NCBI GenBank assembly: GCA_947627175.1
Contig: CANQVA010000020.1
Coordinates: forward strand, 1 to 35,021
Source: an uncultured Ruminococcus sp.
GTDB lineage: Bacteria > Bacillota > Clostridia > Oscillospirales > Ruminococcaceae
Length of the DNA stretch: 35,021 nucleotides
Reading direction: 5' to 3'
Numbering within the stretch: position 1 is the first letter of the stretch; every line of letters starts with the position of its first letter. Shown here one piece after another: positions 1 to 6,776 of the stretch. Under the pieces are notes generated by a model. That model ran no database searches, was not told the DNA's origin, and worked only from the letters and a program-made list of their open reading frames with translations. The translations under genes were made by a program, and so were the position numbers.

Positions 1-2
1 TG

Positions 3-269
3 ATACAGTACAAAGCAGAAGAATATGGTATAGCAGTCATTCTGACCGAAGAAAGCTATACGAGCGGTACAAGTTTCATTGATAATGAAAAACCGTCAAA
101 AGAAAATTATAACAAAAAAAGACGGATTCACAGAGGATTATTTGTTACTAATCAAGGCATCAAAATCAATGCAGATTTGAATGGGGCATATCAAATACTG
201 AAGAAAGCATTCCCAATCAAATGGGATAGAGGGTGTGTGCTACATCCAATTGTAGTAAGCATGGCATAA
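3..269 (+). pseudogene. tnpB: 3' end of a TnpB (IS200/IS605 OrfB) gene, cut by the window edge
   Basis: An open frame enters from the left edge and ends in TAA at 267-269, giving about 88 C-terminal residues. Seen in it are EESYTSGTSF, then KKRRIHRGLF and INADLNGAYQIL. These match the end of TnpB/OrfB proteins, the RNA-guided nucleases of IS200/IS605 elements; the Asp in INAD corresponds to the last RuvC catalytic acid. The zinc-finger cysteines usual in this part of TnpB are absent (TSGTSF where many relatives have a Cys), so the copy may belong to a divergent subgroup or be decayed. Whether the upstream part is intact cannot be told from this window. Confidence 0.75.
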
Positions 270-295
270 GCCTGTTGAACAATAAAGAAAAGCTT

Positions 296-347
296 TTTTA
301 ATAAAAATTTGAATATGTTTTCAGATTTTTAATGCTTTTTATAGCAT
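296..347 (+). repeat. 52-bp repeat, copy 1: putative right end of the tnpB element
   Basis: A 52-bp stretch starting 27 bp after the tnpB stop recurs without mismatch at 18094-18145. It ends in a small hairpin (ATGCT, six-base loop, AGCAT). Flanks differ on the right side of the two copies, as expected if the shared part stops at a transposon boundary. IS200/IS605 right ends carry such hairpins and encode the 3' part of the omega RNA scaffold. Assignment as the right end is inference. Confidence 0.55.
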
Positions 348-390
348 GGCTTTTTTGTAAACAAAAAAATAATTGAAAGGCAATTTATTT

Positions 391-1065
391 ATGAGATATG
401 AAATTATAGGTCAGACTGTTCCGGCGGTTGAGTGTGAACTCATGCAAGGAGAATCAATGTTTACACAGTCGGGCGGAATGATTTGGCAGACCGAGGGCAT
501 AACAATGACTACAAACGCAAAGGGCGGTATTGCAAAGAGCCTCGGCAGAATGTTCACGGGTGAGTCAATTTTTATGGCTAATTATACGGCTGAAACAGAC
601 GGTGCGAAAATCGCTTTCGGTTCTACAGTTCCGGGTTCGGTAGTTCCTGTTGACGTTTCAATGAGTGATATTATATGTCAGAAAGGTGCTTTCCTCTGTG
701 CAGAACAGGCTGTTAATTTGCAGATTGCTTTGACGAAAAAGTTTACAGCAGGCTTTTTCGGCGGTGAGGGATTTATTTTACAGCGTATTTCAGGAAAGGG
801 AATTGTTTTTCTTGAAGTTGACGGCGATATGGTAGAAAGAAATCTTGCCCCCGGTGAAGTTCTTAAAGTAGATACAGGAAATGTTGTTGCTTTTGATTCT
901 TCTGTAGGCTATGAAGTAGAAATGGTAAAAGGTCTTGGAAATATCTTTTTCGGCGGTGAAGGTCTTTTCATAACAAAACTTACAGGCCCCGGAAGAGTTC
1001 TTCTCCAGACACAGAACTTTAATGACTTTGCAGGAAAAATTATTTCAAGAATACCTAACAAATAA
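391..1065 (+). CDS. AIM24 family protein
   Basis: A 224-residue protein of the AIM24/TIGR00266 family, which forms a beta-rich barrel of repeated strands; its bacterial function is not established. The family hallmark is visible as two glycine-rich repeats, FFGGEGFILQRISGKG and FFGGEGLFITKLTGPG, about 60 residues apart. The ATG at 391 is chosen because GAAAGG lies about 10 bases upstream; the in-frame TTG at 373 would put the ribosome binding site inside the gene. No signal peptide is seen. It stands alone between the tnpB remnant and the leuA promoter. Confidence 0.85.
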   Translation: MRYEIIGQTVPAVECELMQGESMFTQSGGMIWQTEGITMTTNAKGGIAKSLGRMFTGESIFMANYTAETDGAKIAFGSTVPGSVVPVDVSMSDIICQKGAFLCAEQAVNLQIALTKKFTAGFFGGEGFILQRISGKGIVFLEVDGDMVERNLAPGEVLKVDTGNVVAFDSSVGYEVEMVKGLGNIFFGGEGLFITKLTGPGRVLLQTQNFNDFAGKIISRIPNK

Positions 1066-1086
1066 TAAAAAATTCTGAAAAACCTC

Positions 1087-1115
1087 TTGACAAATCTGAA
1101 TAAGTGTTATATAAT
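1087..1115 (+). promoter_or_regulatory. Promoter of the T-box leuA transcript
   Basis: A perfect TTGACA (1087-1092), 17-base spacer and TATAAT (1110-1115) give a start near 1122, at the beginning of the T-box leader. Confidence 0.85.
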
Positions 1116-1121
1116 AATATA

Positions 1122-1425
1122 AATAATACAAATGCGATGACGGGAAACAAAGCCTGACTATATTTTTGCAGAGAGCTGTTGTGTGGTGAAAGACAGTAAA
1201 ATATTCCGGGTCATAGCTCCTCCCCGAGCAGTCGGCTGAAAACTGTTTTTTTCGGTGATTAGGTTTGAACGTAATTTCTCACGTTACAGAGATACGCATT
1301 TTTTACGATGCGGAAGAGTGGGCGTATTATTATACGTCAATGAGAGTGGTACCACGGATTTTTTTCGTCTCTCCTTTGCTTATTGCATGGGAGAGACTTT
1401 TATTTTTTATAAGGAGGAATTTTTT
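1122..1425 (+). promoter_or_regulatory. T-box leader, leucine type
   Basis: A tRNA-binding riboregulator ahead of leuA. Landmarks seen: a stem I lower helix (CGGG 1141-1144 with CCCG near 1213-1216) and upper helix (TGAC 1155-1158 with GTCA 1200-1203); the distal GCAGAGAGCTG and GTGTGGTGAAAG elements; and the conserved T-box GAGTGGTACCACGG at 1343-1356. The 3' side of the specifier loop reads TAGCTCCTCC, so CTC (1207-1209) is the best specifier candidate, which fits leucine. Uncharged tRNA-Leu pairing with the T-box bulge would stabilise the antiterminator and let leuA be transcribed. Confidence 0.9.
1367..1408 (+). terminator. Regulated terminator of the leuA T-box
   Basis: GTCTCTCC (1367-1374) pairs with GGAGAGAC (1390-1397), followed by a T-rich run to 1408. 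It lies directly after the T-box sequence, in the position of the alternative terminator hairpin. Confidence 0.85.
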
Positions 1426-3096
1426 ATGAACAATTACAAAAAATACACAAGGCAGTTTTTTGAAGCACCTGAAACTGCTATGAAATGGGCTAAAAAATCA
1501 TATATCGAAAAAGCCCCGCAATGGTGCAGTGTTGACCTCAGAGACGGCAATCAGGCTCTTATAACTCCTATGAGCCTTGACGAAAAAATAGAGTTTTTCA
1601 AGGAACTTGTAAGAATAGGCTTTAAGGAAATTGAAGTAGGTTTCCCCGCAGCCTCCGAAACAGAATACGATTTCTGCCGTACTCTCATTGAGGAAAATCT
1701 CATTCCCGACGATGTTACAATTCAGGTTTTAACACAGTCAAGAGAACACATAATTCAAAAAACGTTTGAGGCTCTTAAAGGCTGTAAGAATGCAATAGTT
1801 CATCTTTATAATTCAACGTCGCTTGCACAGCGTGAACAGGTTTTTCGCAAAAGCAAGGAAGAAATAAAGGAAATTGCCGTAACGGGTGCAAAACTCTGTA
1901 AAGAATTTCGTGAAAAGTATGACGGCAATTTCAGGTTTGAATATTCGCCCGAAAGTTTCACGGGAACAGAACCCGAATATGCTCTTGAAGTCTGCAATGC
2001 TGTTATTGATGTATGGGAACCGACGGAAAACGACAAAGTTATTATAAATCTCCCTGTAACAGTACAGCTTTCAATGCCTCACATATATGCGAATCAGATT
2101 GAATATATTTGTGAAAATATAAACAGACGTGAGAATGTTATTATTTCTCTCCACCCTCACAATGACAGAGGTTGTGCCGTTGCTGATACTGAAATGGGAC
2201 TTCTTGCAGGTGCAGACCGTGTTGAGGGTACGCTTTTCGGAAACGGAGAGAGAACGGGAAATGTTGATATAATTACTCTTGCAATGAATATGTATTCACA
2301 AGGTGTTGACCCTGAACTCGATTTCAGCGACATTCCGTCTATTACCGAACTTTATACACGTGTTACAAGAATGACTGTAAATGACCGTCAGCCATACAGC
2401 GGAAGTCTTGTTTTTGCGGCGTTCAGCGGTTCACATCAGGACGCTATCGCAAAAGGCATGAAATGGCGTGAAGAAAAGAATACTGAACATTGGACAGTGC
2501 CGTATCTTCCTATTGACCCGTCAGATGTCGGCAGGGAATACACGGCTGATGTTATCAGAATCAACAGTCAGTCAGGAAAAGGCGGTATCGGTTATATTCT
2601 TGAAACAAGATTCGGATATAATCTTCCTAAAAAGATGCGTGAAAACGTCGGTTATCTTGTAAAAGGCGTTTCAGACCGTAATCACAAGGAACTTATGCCC
2701 GATGAAGTTTATGCGATATTCAAGTCAAATTATGTTGATTTGGTTTCACCGATTAACGTTACTGAAACTCATTTCGTACAGAGAAACGGAATTGAGGCAA
2801 CAGTAAGTTTTGAGTATAACGGAGAAAAAATTATTTCTTCCTCTTGCGGAAATGGCCGTCTTGATGCGGTAAGTAATGCGATACGTTCATATATAGGTGC
2901 TGAATATAATATAAACACTTATACAGAACACGCCCTTGAAGTTGGTTCAGCGTCAAAAGCCGTTTCATACGTGGAAATTAAAGATAAAGACGGAAAAAGT
3001 TTCTGGGGAACAGGTCTTGACAATGATATAATTACATCATCTGTAAAGGCACTTGCAAGTGCATTAAATAATATGCTTGCAAAAAACAGCAAGTAA
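1426..3096 (+). CDS. leuA: 2-isopropylmalate synthase
   Basis: Condenses acetyl-CoA with 2-oxoisovalerate, the first committed step of leucine synthesis. At 556 residues it is the long LeuA form related to yeast enzymes. Seen: SVDLRDGNQAL near the N-terminus (metal and substrate binding), HPHNDRG (metal-binding histidines), GNGERTGNVD, and a C-terminal regulatory domain for leucine feedback. The start at 1426 has AAGGAGG eight bases upstream; the frame stays open back to 1255 but that stretch is the T-box RNA. It is controlled by its own leader and lies about 11 kb from the ilvB operon that carries leuCDB. Confidence 0.96.
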   Translation: MNNYKKYTRQFFEAPETAMKWAKKSYIEKAPQWCSVDLRDGNQALITPMSLDEKIEFFKELVRIGFKEIEVGFPAASETEYDFCRTLIEENLIPDDVTIQVLTQSREHIIQKTFEALKGCKNAIVHLYNSTSLAQREQVFRKSKEEIKEIAVTGAKLCKEFREKYDGNFRFEYSPESFTGTEPEYALEVCNAVIDVWEPTENDKVIINLPVTVQLSMPHIYANQIEYICENINRRENVIISLHPHNDRGCAVADTEMGLLAGADRVEGTLFGNGERTGNVDIITLAMNMYSQGVDPELDFSDIPSITELYTRVTRMTVNDRQPYSGSLVFAAFSGSHQDAIAKGMKWREEKNTEHWTVPYLPIDPSDVGREYTADVIRINSQSGKGGIGYILETRFGYNLPKKMRENVGYLVKGVSDRNHKELMPDEVYAIFKSNYVDLVSPINVTETHFVQRNGIEATVSFEYNGEKIISSSCGNGRLDAVSNAIRSYIGAEYNINTYTEHALEVGSASKAVSYVEIKDKDGKSFWGTGLDNDIITSSVKALASALNNMLAKNSK

Positions 3097-3106
3097 AACA
3101 AAAAAG

Positions 3107-3137
3107 GGGCGGAGTTAAATCCGCCCTTGATTTTTTT
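3107..3137. terminator. Bidirectional terminator between leuA and the dockerin gene
   Basis: GGGCGGA (3107-3113) pairs with TCCGCCC (3120-3126). T-rich DNA follows on the plus strand, and an A-run at 3099-3105 supplies the U-tract for minus-strand transcripts. It serves leuA and the convergent dockerin operon. Confidence 0.85.
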
Positions 3138-3669
3138 ATTCACCCGGTGTCATAATAAAGTCTGTAGCATTTCCGGCATAGTAAGCAAGAATTGCAGTAG
3201 CATCTGCCGCATCAACGAATCCGTTTTCATCTTCACATACATTACCGTACATTTTGAAGTTTGCGTGTTCTTCTTCCGTGTAGTCATCATAATGATCTGT
3301 TGAAAGGTCTGCATAGTATACCATAATCATAGTAGCGTCAACGCAGTCAACATAACCGTCATGATTTACGTCGCCAATCTGTGCTTCAGCGTCTAAATCA
3401 GTGTACATTTTTGTTATCAATTCAAAATCATCGAAATCAACATAACCGTCGTTATCTGCATCAGCGTATTTTGCGAAAAATGCATCATCTTCTTCTGTGT
3501 AATCATCAATGTTAAAATAATATTCTGAAAGAATATCCATGTCAAGATTATTGAATACGCCGTCCTGATTTACGTCGCCCATAACAAACTCGGCACTTGC
3601 TCCCATAGGGATAGCCGAAACAGCAAGAATACTTGCTGACAGTAAAGAAATTAACTTTTTAGTTTTCAT
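3136..3669 (-). CDS. Secreted protein made almost only of dockerin-type repeats
   Basis: A 177-residue protein with a signal peptide (MKTKKL, hydrophobic core, cut near GASA, residue 25). The rest carries four EF-hand-like calcium loops of dockerin type: GDVNQDGVFNNLD, ADADNDGYVDFDD, GDVNHDGYVDCVD and GNVCEDENGFVDAAD. They form two dockerin-like pairs separated by a short acidic linker. Dockerins bind cohesins on scaffoldins or the cell surface; no catalytic or carbohydrate-binding domain is visible, so an adaptor, competitor or calcium-binding role is possible. It lies 12 bp downstream of a second dockerin gene with a similar signal peptide and shares its transcript. Confidence 0.85.
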   Translation of the reverse strand: MKTKKLISLLSASILAVSAIPMGASAEFVMGDVNQDGVFNNLDMDILSEYYFNIDDYTEEDDAFFAKYADADNDGYVDFDDFELITKMYTDLDAEAQIGDVNHDGYVDCVDATMIMVYYADLSTDHYDDYTEEEHANFKMYGNVCEDENGFVDAADATAILAYYAGNATDFIMTPGE

Positions 3670-3681
3670 AAAACTCCCTCC

Positions 3682-4515
3682 TTAATCATCAAAAAGTTCA
3701 AAGATATCAATCTTTCCGACGTTTGTGTTATTTTCGTTTCCTGTAGCCATATCTGCATAATATTGCAGAATAAGATCACCGTCTTCATAACTAATCCAAT
3801 TGTCCTGATTTGCATCGGGTGCAGCAGCACATTTAGCCTTAGGAAAGATTGATTGATATGTGTTCTTTATGTCATCAACACAATATGACCTGTCTTTCGT
3901 TTCTGACCATACCATACTACAGTCAACAGCATCTACATAACCATCACTGTTTACATCACCTACTTTATATTCATATGCTCCAAGCATAGTAGGAGTAGTT
4001 TCTAAAGTTTGAGGTAACAAATTTGTATAACTATGATCAGGTGCTGAATGATATAGATTATCAACAAAATTTTCTCCTGATTTATAAACTACATTGATAC
4101 CATTATTATTAGGATCATAGTTTTCGCTTTTAGCAACATAAAACGATACCAATCTTCCGTTGAAATCTATATTTTCCATATCAGTTGATGTAATAAAGAT
4201 AAATGCACCATGTTCACCAGCTTCATGAACACTTGCGTGTCCTCCACTTCCTGTACAATCAGTAGTTGTAAAAAAACGTCCTTGACTATTATTTGTAGTT
4301 GTCCAACTGTCACTTAAATCAATATGAAAACTACCAGTAAAAAATGTTGGTACATTTTCAAGCATAACATCTGCTCTTATATCTCCGTCATCTTCATAAT
4401 GAAGGTCAACGTAGATTTTCGGGTCGTTTGATGCTGCTGATACATTTGATATCGGCATTGCACCTGCAACCATTGAAACAGCTATCAATGGTGCTAAAAG
4501 TTTCTTTGTTTTCAT
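3682..4515 (-). CDS. Secreted protein with a beta-rich domain and a C-terminal dockerin
   Basis: A 277-residue exported protein. The signal peptide runs to about residue 27 (MKTKKLLAP... NVSA). A domain of about 150 residues follows (IYVDLHYEDDGDIRADVMLENVPTF...), whose strand pattern recalls cohesin or carbohydrate-binding folds but is not recognised with confidence. The last third is a dockerin: GDVNSDGYVDAVD is a clear first calcium loop and PDANQDNWISYED a second, weaker one. The ATG at 4515 is preferred because AAAGGG lies a few bases upstream; the longer frame from 4533 starts at a TTG inside that site. It heads a two-gene operon with the other dockerin protein. Confidence 0.8.
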   Translation of the reverse strand: MKTKKLLAPLIAVSMVAGAMPISNVSAASNDPKIYVDLHYEDDGDIRADVMLENVPTFFTGSFHIDLSDSWTTTNNSQGRFFTTTDCTGSGGHASVHEAGEHGAFIFITSTDMENIDFNGRLVSFYVAKSENYDPNNNGINVVYKSGENFVDNLYHSAPDHSYTNLLPQTLETTPTMLGAYEYKVGDVNSDGYVDAVDCSMVWSETKDRSYCVDDIKNTYQSIFPKAKCAAAPDANQDNWISYEDGDLILQYYADMATGNENNTNVGKIDIFELFDD

Positions 4516-4581
4516 AGTAATCATCCCTTTCAAAAATCAGACAAATATAAGCAGCTGTACCTTATACTTCCCTATAATTAA

Positions 4582-4609
4582 ATTATATCATTGTTCCATG
4601 ATTTGTCAA
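4582..4609 (-). promoter_or_regulatory. Promoter of the dockerin operon
   Basis: On the minus strand TTGACA (4609-4604), a 16-base spacer and TATAAT (4587-4582), ending about 65 bp before the first dockerin gene. Confidence 0.8.
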
Positions 4610-4735
4610 TAGTAATCAAGAATTTTTCACAAAATTCGTTGTTTTGCACAAGAAAGCCGTTTGAAATTTGAATAGTGATAAAAAGCAATAAGTTTCCGGA
4701 TTACAAAAAATAACATTTTTTTCACTTTGCAGGTA

Positions 4736-4764
4736 TAGACAAATTTCACAAAACATGATATAAT
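4736..4764 (+). promoter_or_regulatory. Promoter of the Nudix gene
   Basis: TAGACA (4736-4741), a 17-base spacer and TATAAT (4759-4764), about 50 bp before the Nudix start. Confidence 0.75.
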
Positions 4765-4815
4765 ATCAGTGAAACTACACATATAATGCCTTGTAAGGCA
4801 GGAAAGGAACTTTGT

Positions 4816-5229
4816 ATGCTTCACGAAAAATCATGCGGAGCTATTGTATACCGCAAATTTCATGGGAATACAGAAATACTTCTTATTAAGCATATAAACA
4901 GCGGACACTGGTCATTTCCTAAAGGTCATGTTGAGGGCGAAGAAACCGAAGTTGAAACGGCAAGGCGTGAAATTAAAGAGGAAACTTCCATTGATGTTAT
5001 TATTGACCCGACTTTCCGTGAAACAGTTACATATTCGCCAAAAAAAGATACTGTAAAAGTTGTGGTTTATTTTCTTGCAAAAGCTAAAAATGTTGATTTT
5101 GTCCCGCAGGAAGATGAAATTGCTGAAATACGCTGGGTTGATATTTCATATGCGGGAAATATTCTTTCTTACGAAAACGACAGAACTATTGTGACAAGGG
5201 CAAAAAATGCCATAAAGGATAACCATTGA
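4816..5229 (+). CDS. Nudix hydrolase, Ap4A-hydrolase-like
   Basis: A 137-residue single-domain Nudix protein that would hydrolyse a nucleoside diphosphate linked to another moiety. The Nudix box is clear: GHVEGEETEVETARREIKEE fits GX5EX7REUXEE, with Ser in place of the usual late Gly. SCGAIVYR at the N-terminus and the compact size resemble bis(5'-nucleosyl)-tetraphosphatases, but the substrate cannot be fixed from sequence. Start at ATG 4816 with AGGAAAGGA just upstream; ten extra in-frame codons upstream were left out because they contain that site. Confidence 0.88.
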   Translation: MLHEKSCGAIVYRKFHGNTEILLIKHINSGHWSFPKGHVEGEETEVETARREIKEETSIDVIIDPTFRETVTYSPKKDTVKVVVYFLAKAKNVDFVPQEDEIAEIRWVDISYAGNILSYENDRTIVTRAKNAIKDNH

Positions 5230-5239
5230 ATTTAAGGGG

Positions 5240-5265
5240 GGACTGCCGTTGCAGTCCTGTTTTTT
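5240..5265 (+). terminator. Terminator after the Nudix gene
   Basis: GGACTGC (5240-5246) pairs with GCAGTCC (5251-5257) around a CGTT loop, then a T-run to 5265. It lies between the Nudix stop and the next gene, so read-through may be partial. Confidence 0.85.
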
Positions 5266-5293
5266 AAAAAAATTTAAGGAAAGGAAAGATTTT

Positions 5294-5779
5294 ATGCTGA
5301 AAAAAATTCTGAACAGCGGTACTTGTGCCGAATGCAGACTATGTTGTGTGTTTGACCGCTATGACGTTTGGGAAACGCCTGTTTTTACGGAAAAAATACG
5401 TGACATAATACTTGATTCAAAACCCGGTACTGAGTTTGTTTCAAAGGACGGCGGTTATATATTCAAAGTGGGCAATTTGTCTGATGACGGGCTTTTTTCA
5501 TGTCCTGCACTCACTGAAACAGGCTGTATGCTGGGCGATGAAAAGCCTTTTGACTGTCGTATATGGCCGTATAGGATTATGGAAATTAACGGACGGCGTG
5601 CAATTACAATTGCGTCGATATGTGAGGAACTTTATAACAGACCTCTTTCACAGCTTGTTGAATTTCTTAAAGACGGTCTTGCAGATGAAATTTTCAGTTA
5701 TGCAGACAGTCACCCGGAAATAGTAAAACCCTATTATGACAGTTATCCTGTACTTCTTTTTGAGAAGAAACCTCTTTGA
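5294..5779 (+). CDS. YkgJ-family cysteine cluster protein
   Basis: A 161-residue protein with the zinc/iron-chelating signature of the YkgJ (CxxCxxCC) family: CAECRLCC near the N-terminus, CPAL..TGCML in the middle and FDCRIWPY after it. Such cysteines probably bind a metal or Fe-S centre; the biological role is unknown. ATG 5294 follows AAGGAAAGGA. The next gene has its binding site overlapping this gene's end, so the two are likely translated from one message. Confidence 0.8.
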   Translation: MLKKILNSGTCAECRLCCVFDRYDVWETPVFTEKIRDIILDSKPGTEFVSKDGGYIFKVGNLSDDGLFSCPALTETGCMLGDEKPFDCRIWPYRIMEINGRRAITIASICEELYNRPLSQLVEFLKDGLADEIFSYADSHPEIVKPYYDSYPVLLFEKKPL

Positions 5780-5796
5780 TGCGGGAGGAACAAAAA

Positions 5797-6765
5797 ATGT
5801 CTGAAAATAATAAAGATTATCTTTGTTTTGCAGATTTTGAATTTACCTGCGGATATTATATCAATAAATATGAGTGTGAAATTCTTTCAGCAGGTGTAAT
5901 TATATGTGACAAAGATTATGAAATAAAGGAAAAATTTTACTGTACGTGCAGACCATACCGACACCCGAAACTTACTAAGCAATGCAGAAGACTGACGAAA
6001 CTGACACAAGAGGAAATAAATGATTCACCCGATAGCAATGATGTCATGGAAATAATTGTAAAACTTTTGAAGAAATATAAGATAAATGATATTTATGTGT
6101 GGGGAAGTTCCGACAAATCTGCTCTTTCTTCCGATGTAAAACAGCATCAGAAATACAGAAAAGAGTACGGAAATATTCAGCGTGTAAGGGAAAAGATTTT
6201 TGATATACAAGAAAAAATCACTGATAAAATGGAACTCCCCGAACCTGTTAATATAAAGGAACTTGCCTCAGCTTTTGATTATACACCGACGGGAAATTTT
6301 CACAATGCACTTAATGACGCTCTTGCACTTTATGTTATTTACAAGGCGGTCTGCACCGATGACATTAAAAGCAATGAAAAACTCTCTGAAATCCGCCGTA
6401 AAAGACAGGACAAACTTAAAGAACAACGCTCCGAAAGTGAAAAGAAACAAAAAGATACAGCTTTTTCTCTTCCGCTTTCAGAAGAAGAAAAGCTGTATTA
6501 TGAAGAAATAAAAGAAGATTATAAAAAAGAGAGGTATTATATACTAATGCGGAGTAAGATTGTAAATTCAATAAACAGAAATCCGAATGAGATTGAATTT
6601 CTGCTTATTTACATGAAAGGAAAAAGAAATATAAAAGTTATTCCGAAATCAAAGTATAATTACACTTTACAGAATCTTTCCGAAAAAGCAATAACTTTTG
6701 AGAGAAATAATTTTTCCGAATTGATTTTGAGCGAGTGCCGAAAAGTAGAAACAGTTACAATATAA
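5797..6765 (+). CDS. DEDDh 3'-5' exonuclease domain protein
   Basis: A 322-residue protein whose first ~200 residues form a DnaQ/RNase T-like exonuclease. Motifs seen: DFE (Asp13, Glu15) for ExoI, WGSSDKSAL for ExoII, and HNALNDALAL for ExoIII with the DEDDh histidine and aspartate. It resembles KapD/ERI-1-like nucleases acting on nucleic acid 3' ends. The last third is charged and helical (SEIRRKRQDKLKEQRSE) and is not recognised. ATG 5797 has GGGAGGA at 5782-5788; in-frame TTG and ATG codons further upstream overlap the preceding stop. It converges on the glycosyltransferase gene 11 bp away, with no clear terminator between. Confidence 0.8.
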   Translation: MSENNKDYLCFADFEFTCGYYINKYECEILSAGVIICDKDYEIKEKFYCTCRPYRHPKLTKQCRRLTKLTQEEINDSPDSNDVMEIIVKLLKKYKINDIYVWGSSDKSALSSDVKQHQKYRKEYGNIQRVREKIFDIQEKITDKMELPEPVNIKELASAFDYTPTGNFHNALNDALALYVIYKAVCTDDIKSNEKLSEIRRKRQDKLKEQRSESEKKQKDTAFSLPLSEEEKLYYEEIKEDYKKERYYILMRSKIVNSINRNPNEIEFLLIYMKGKRNIKVIPKSKYNYTLQNLSEKAITFERNNFSELILSECRKVETVTI

Positions 6766-6776
6766 TAATATAATAA

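Noticed and set aside
1255..1425. 57-codon N-terminal extension of leuA
   Set aside because: It lies in the T-box RNA, including the terminator, and a strong AAGGAGG site precedes the ATG at 1426.
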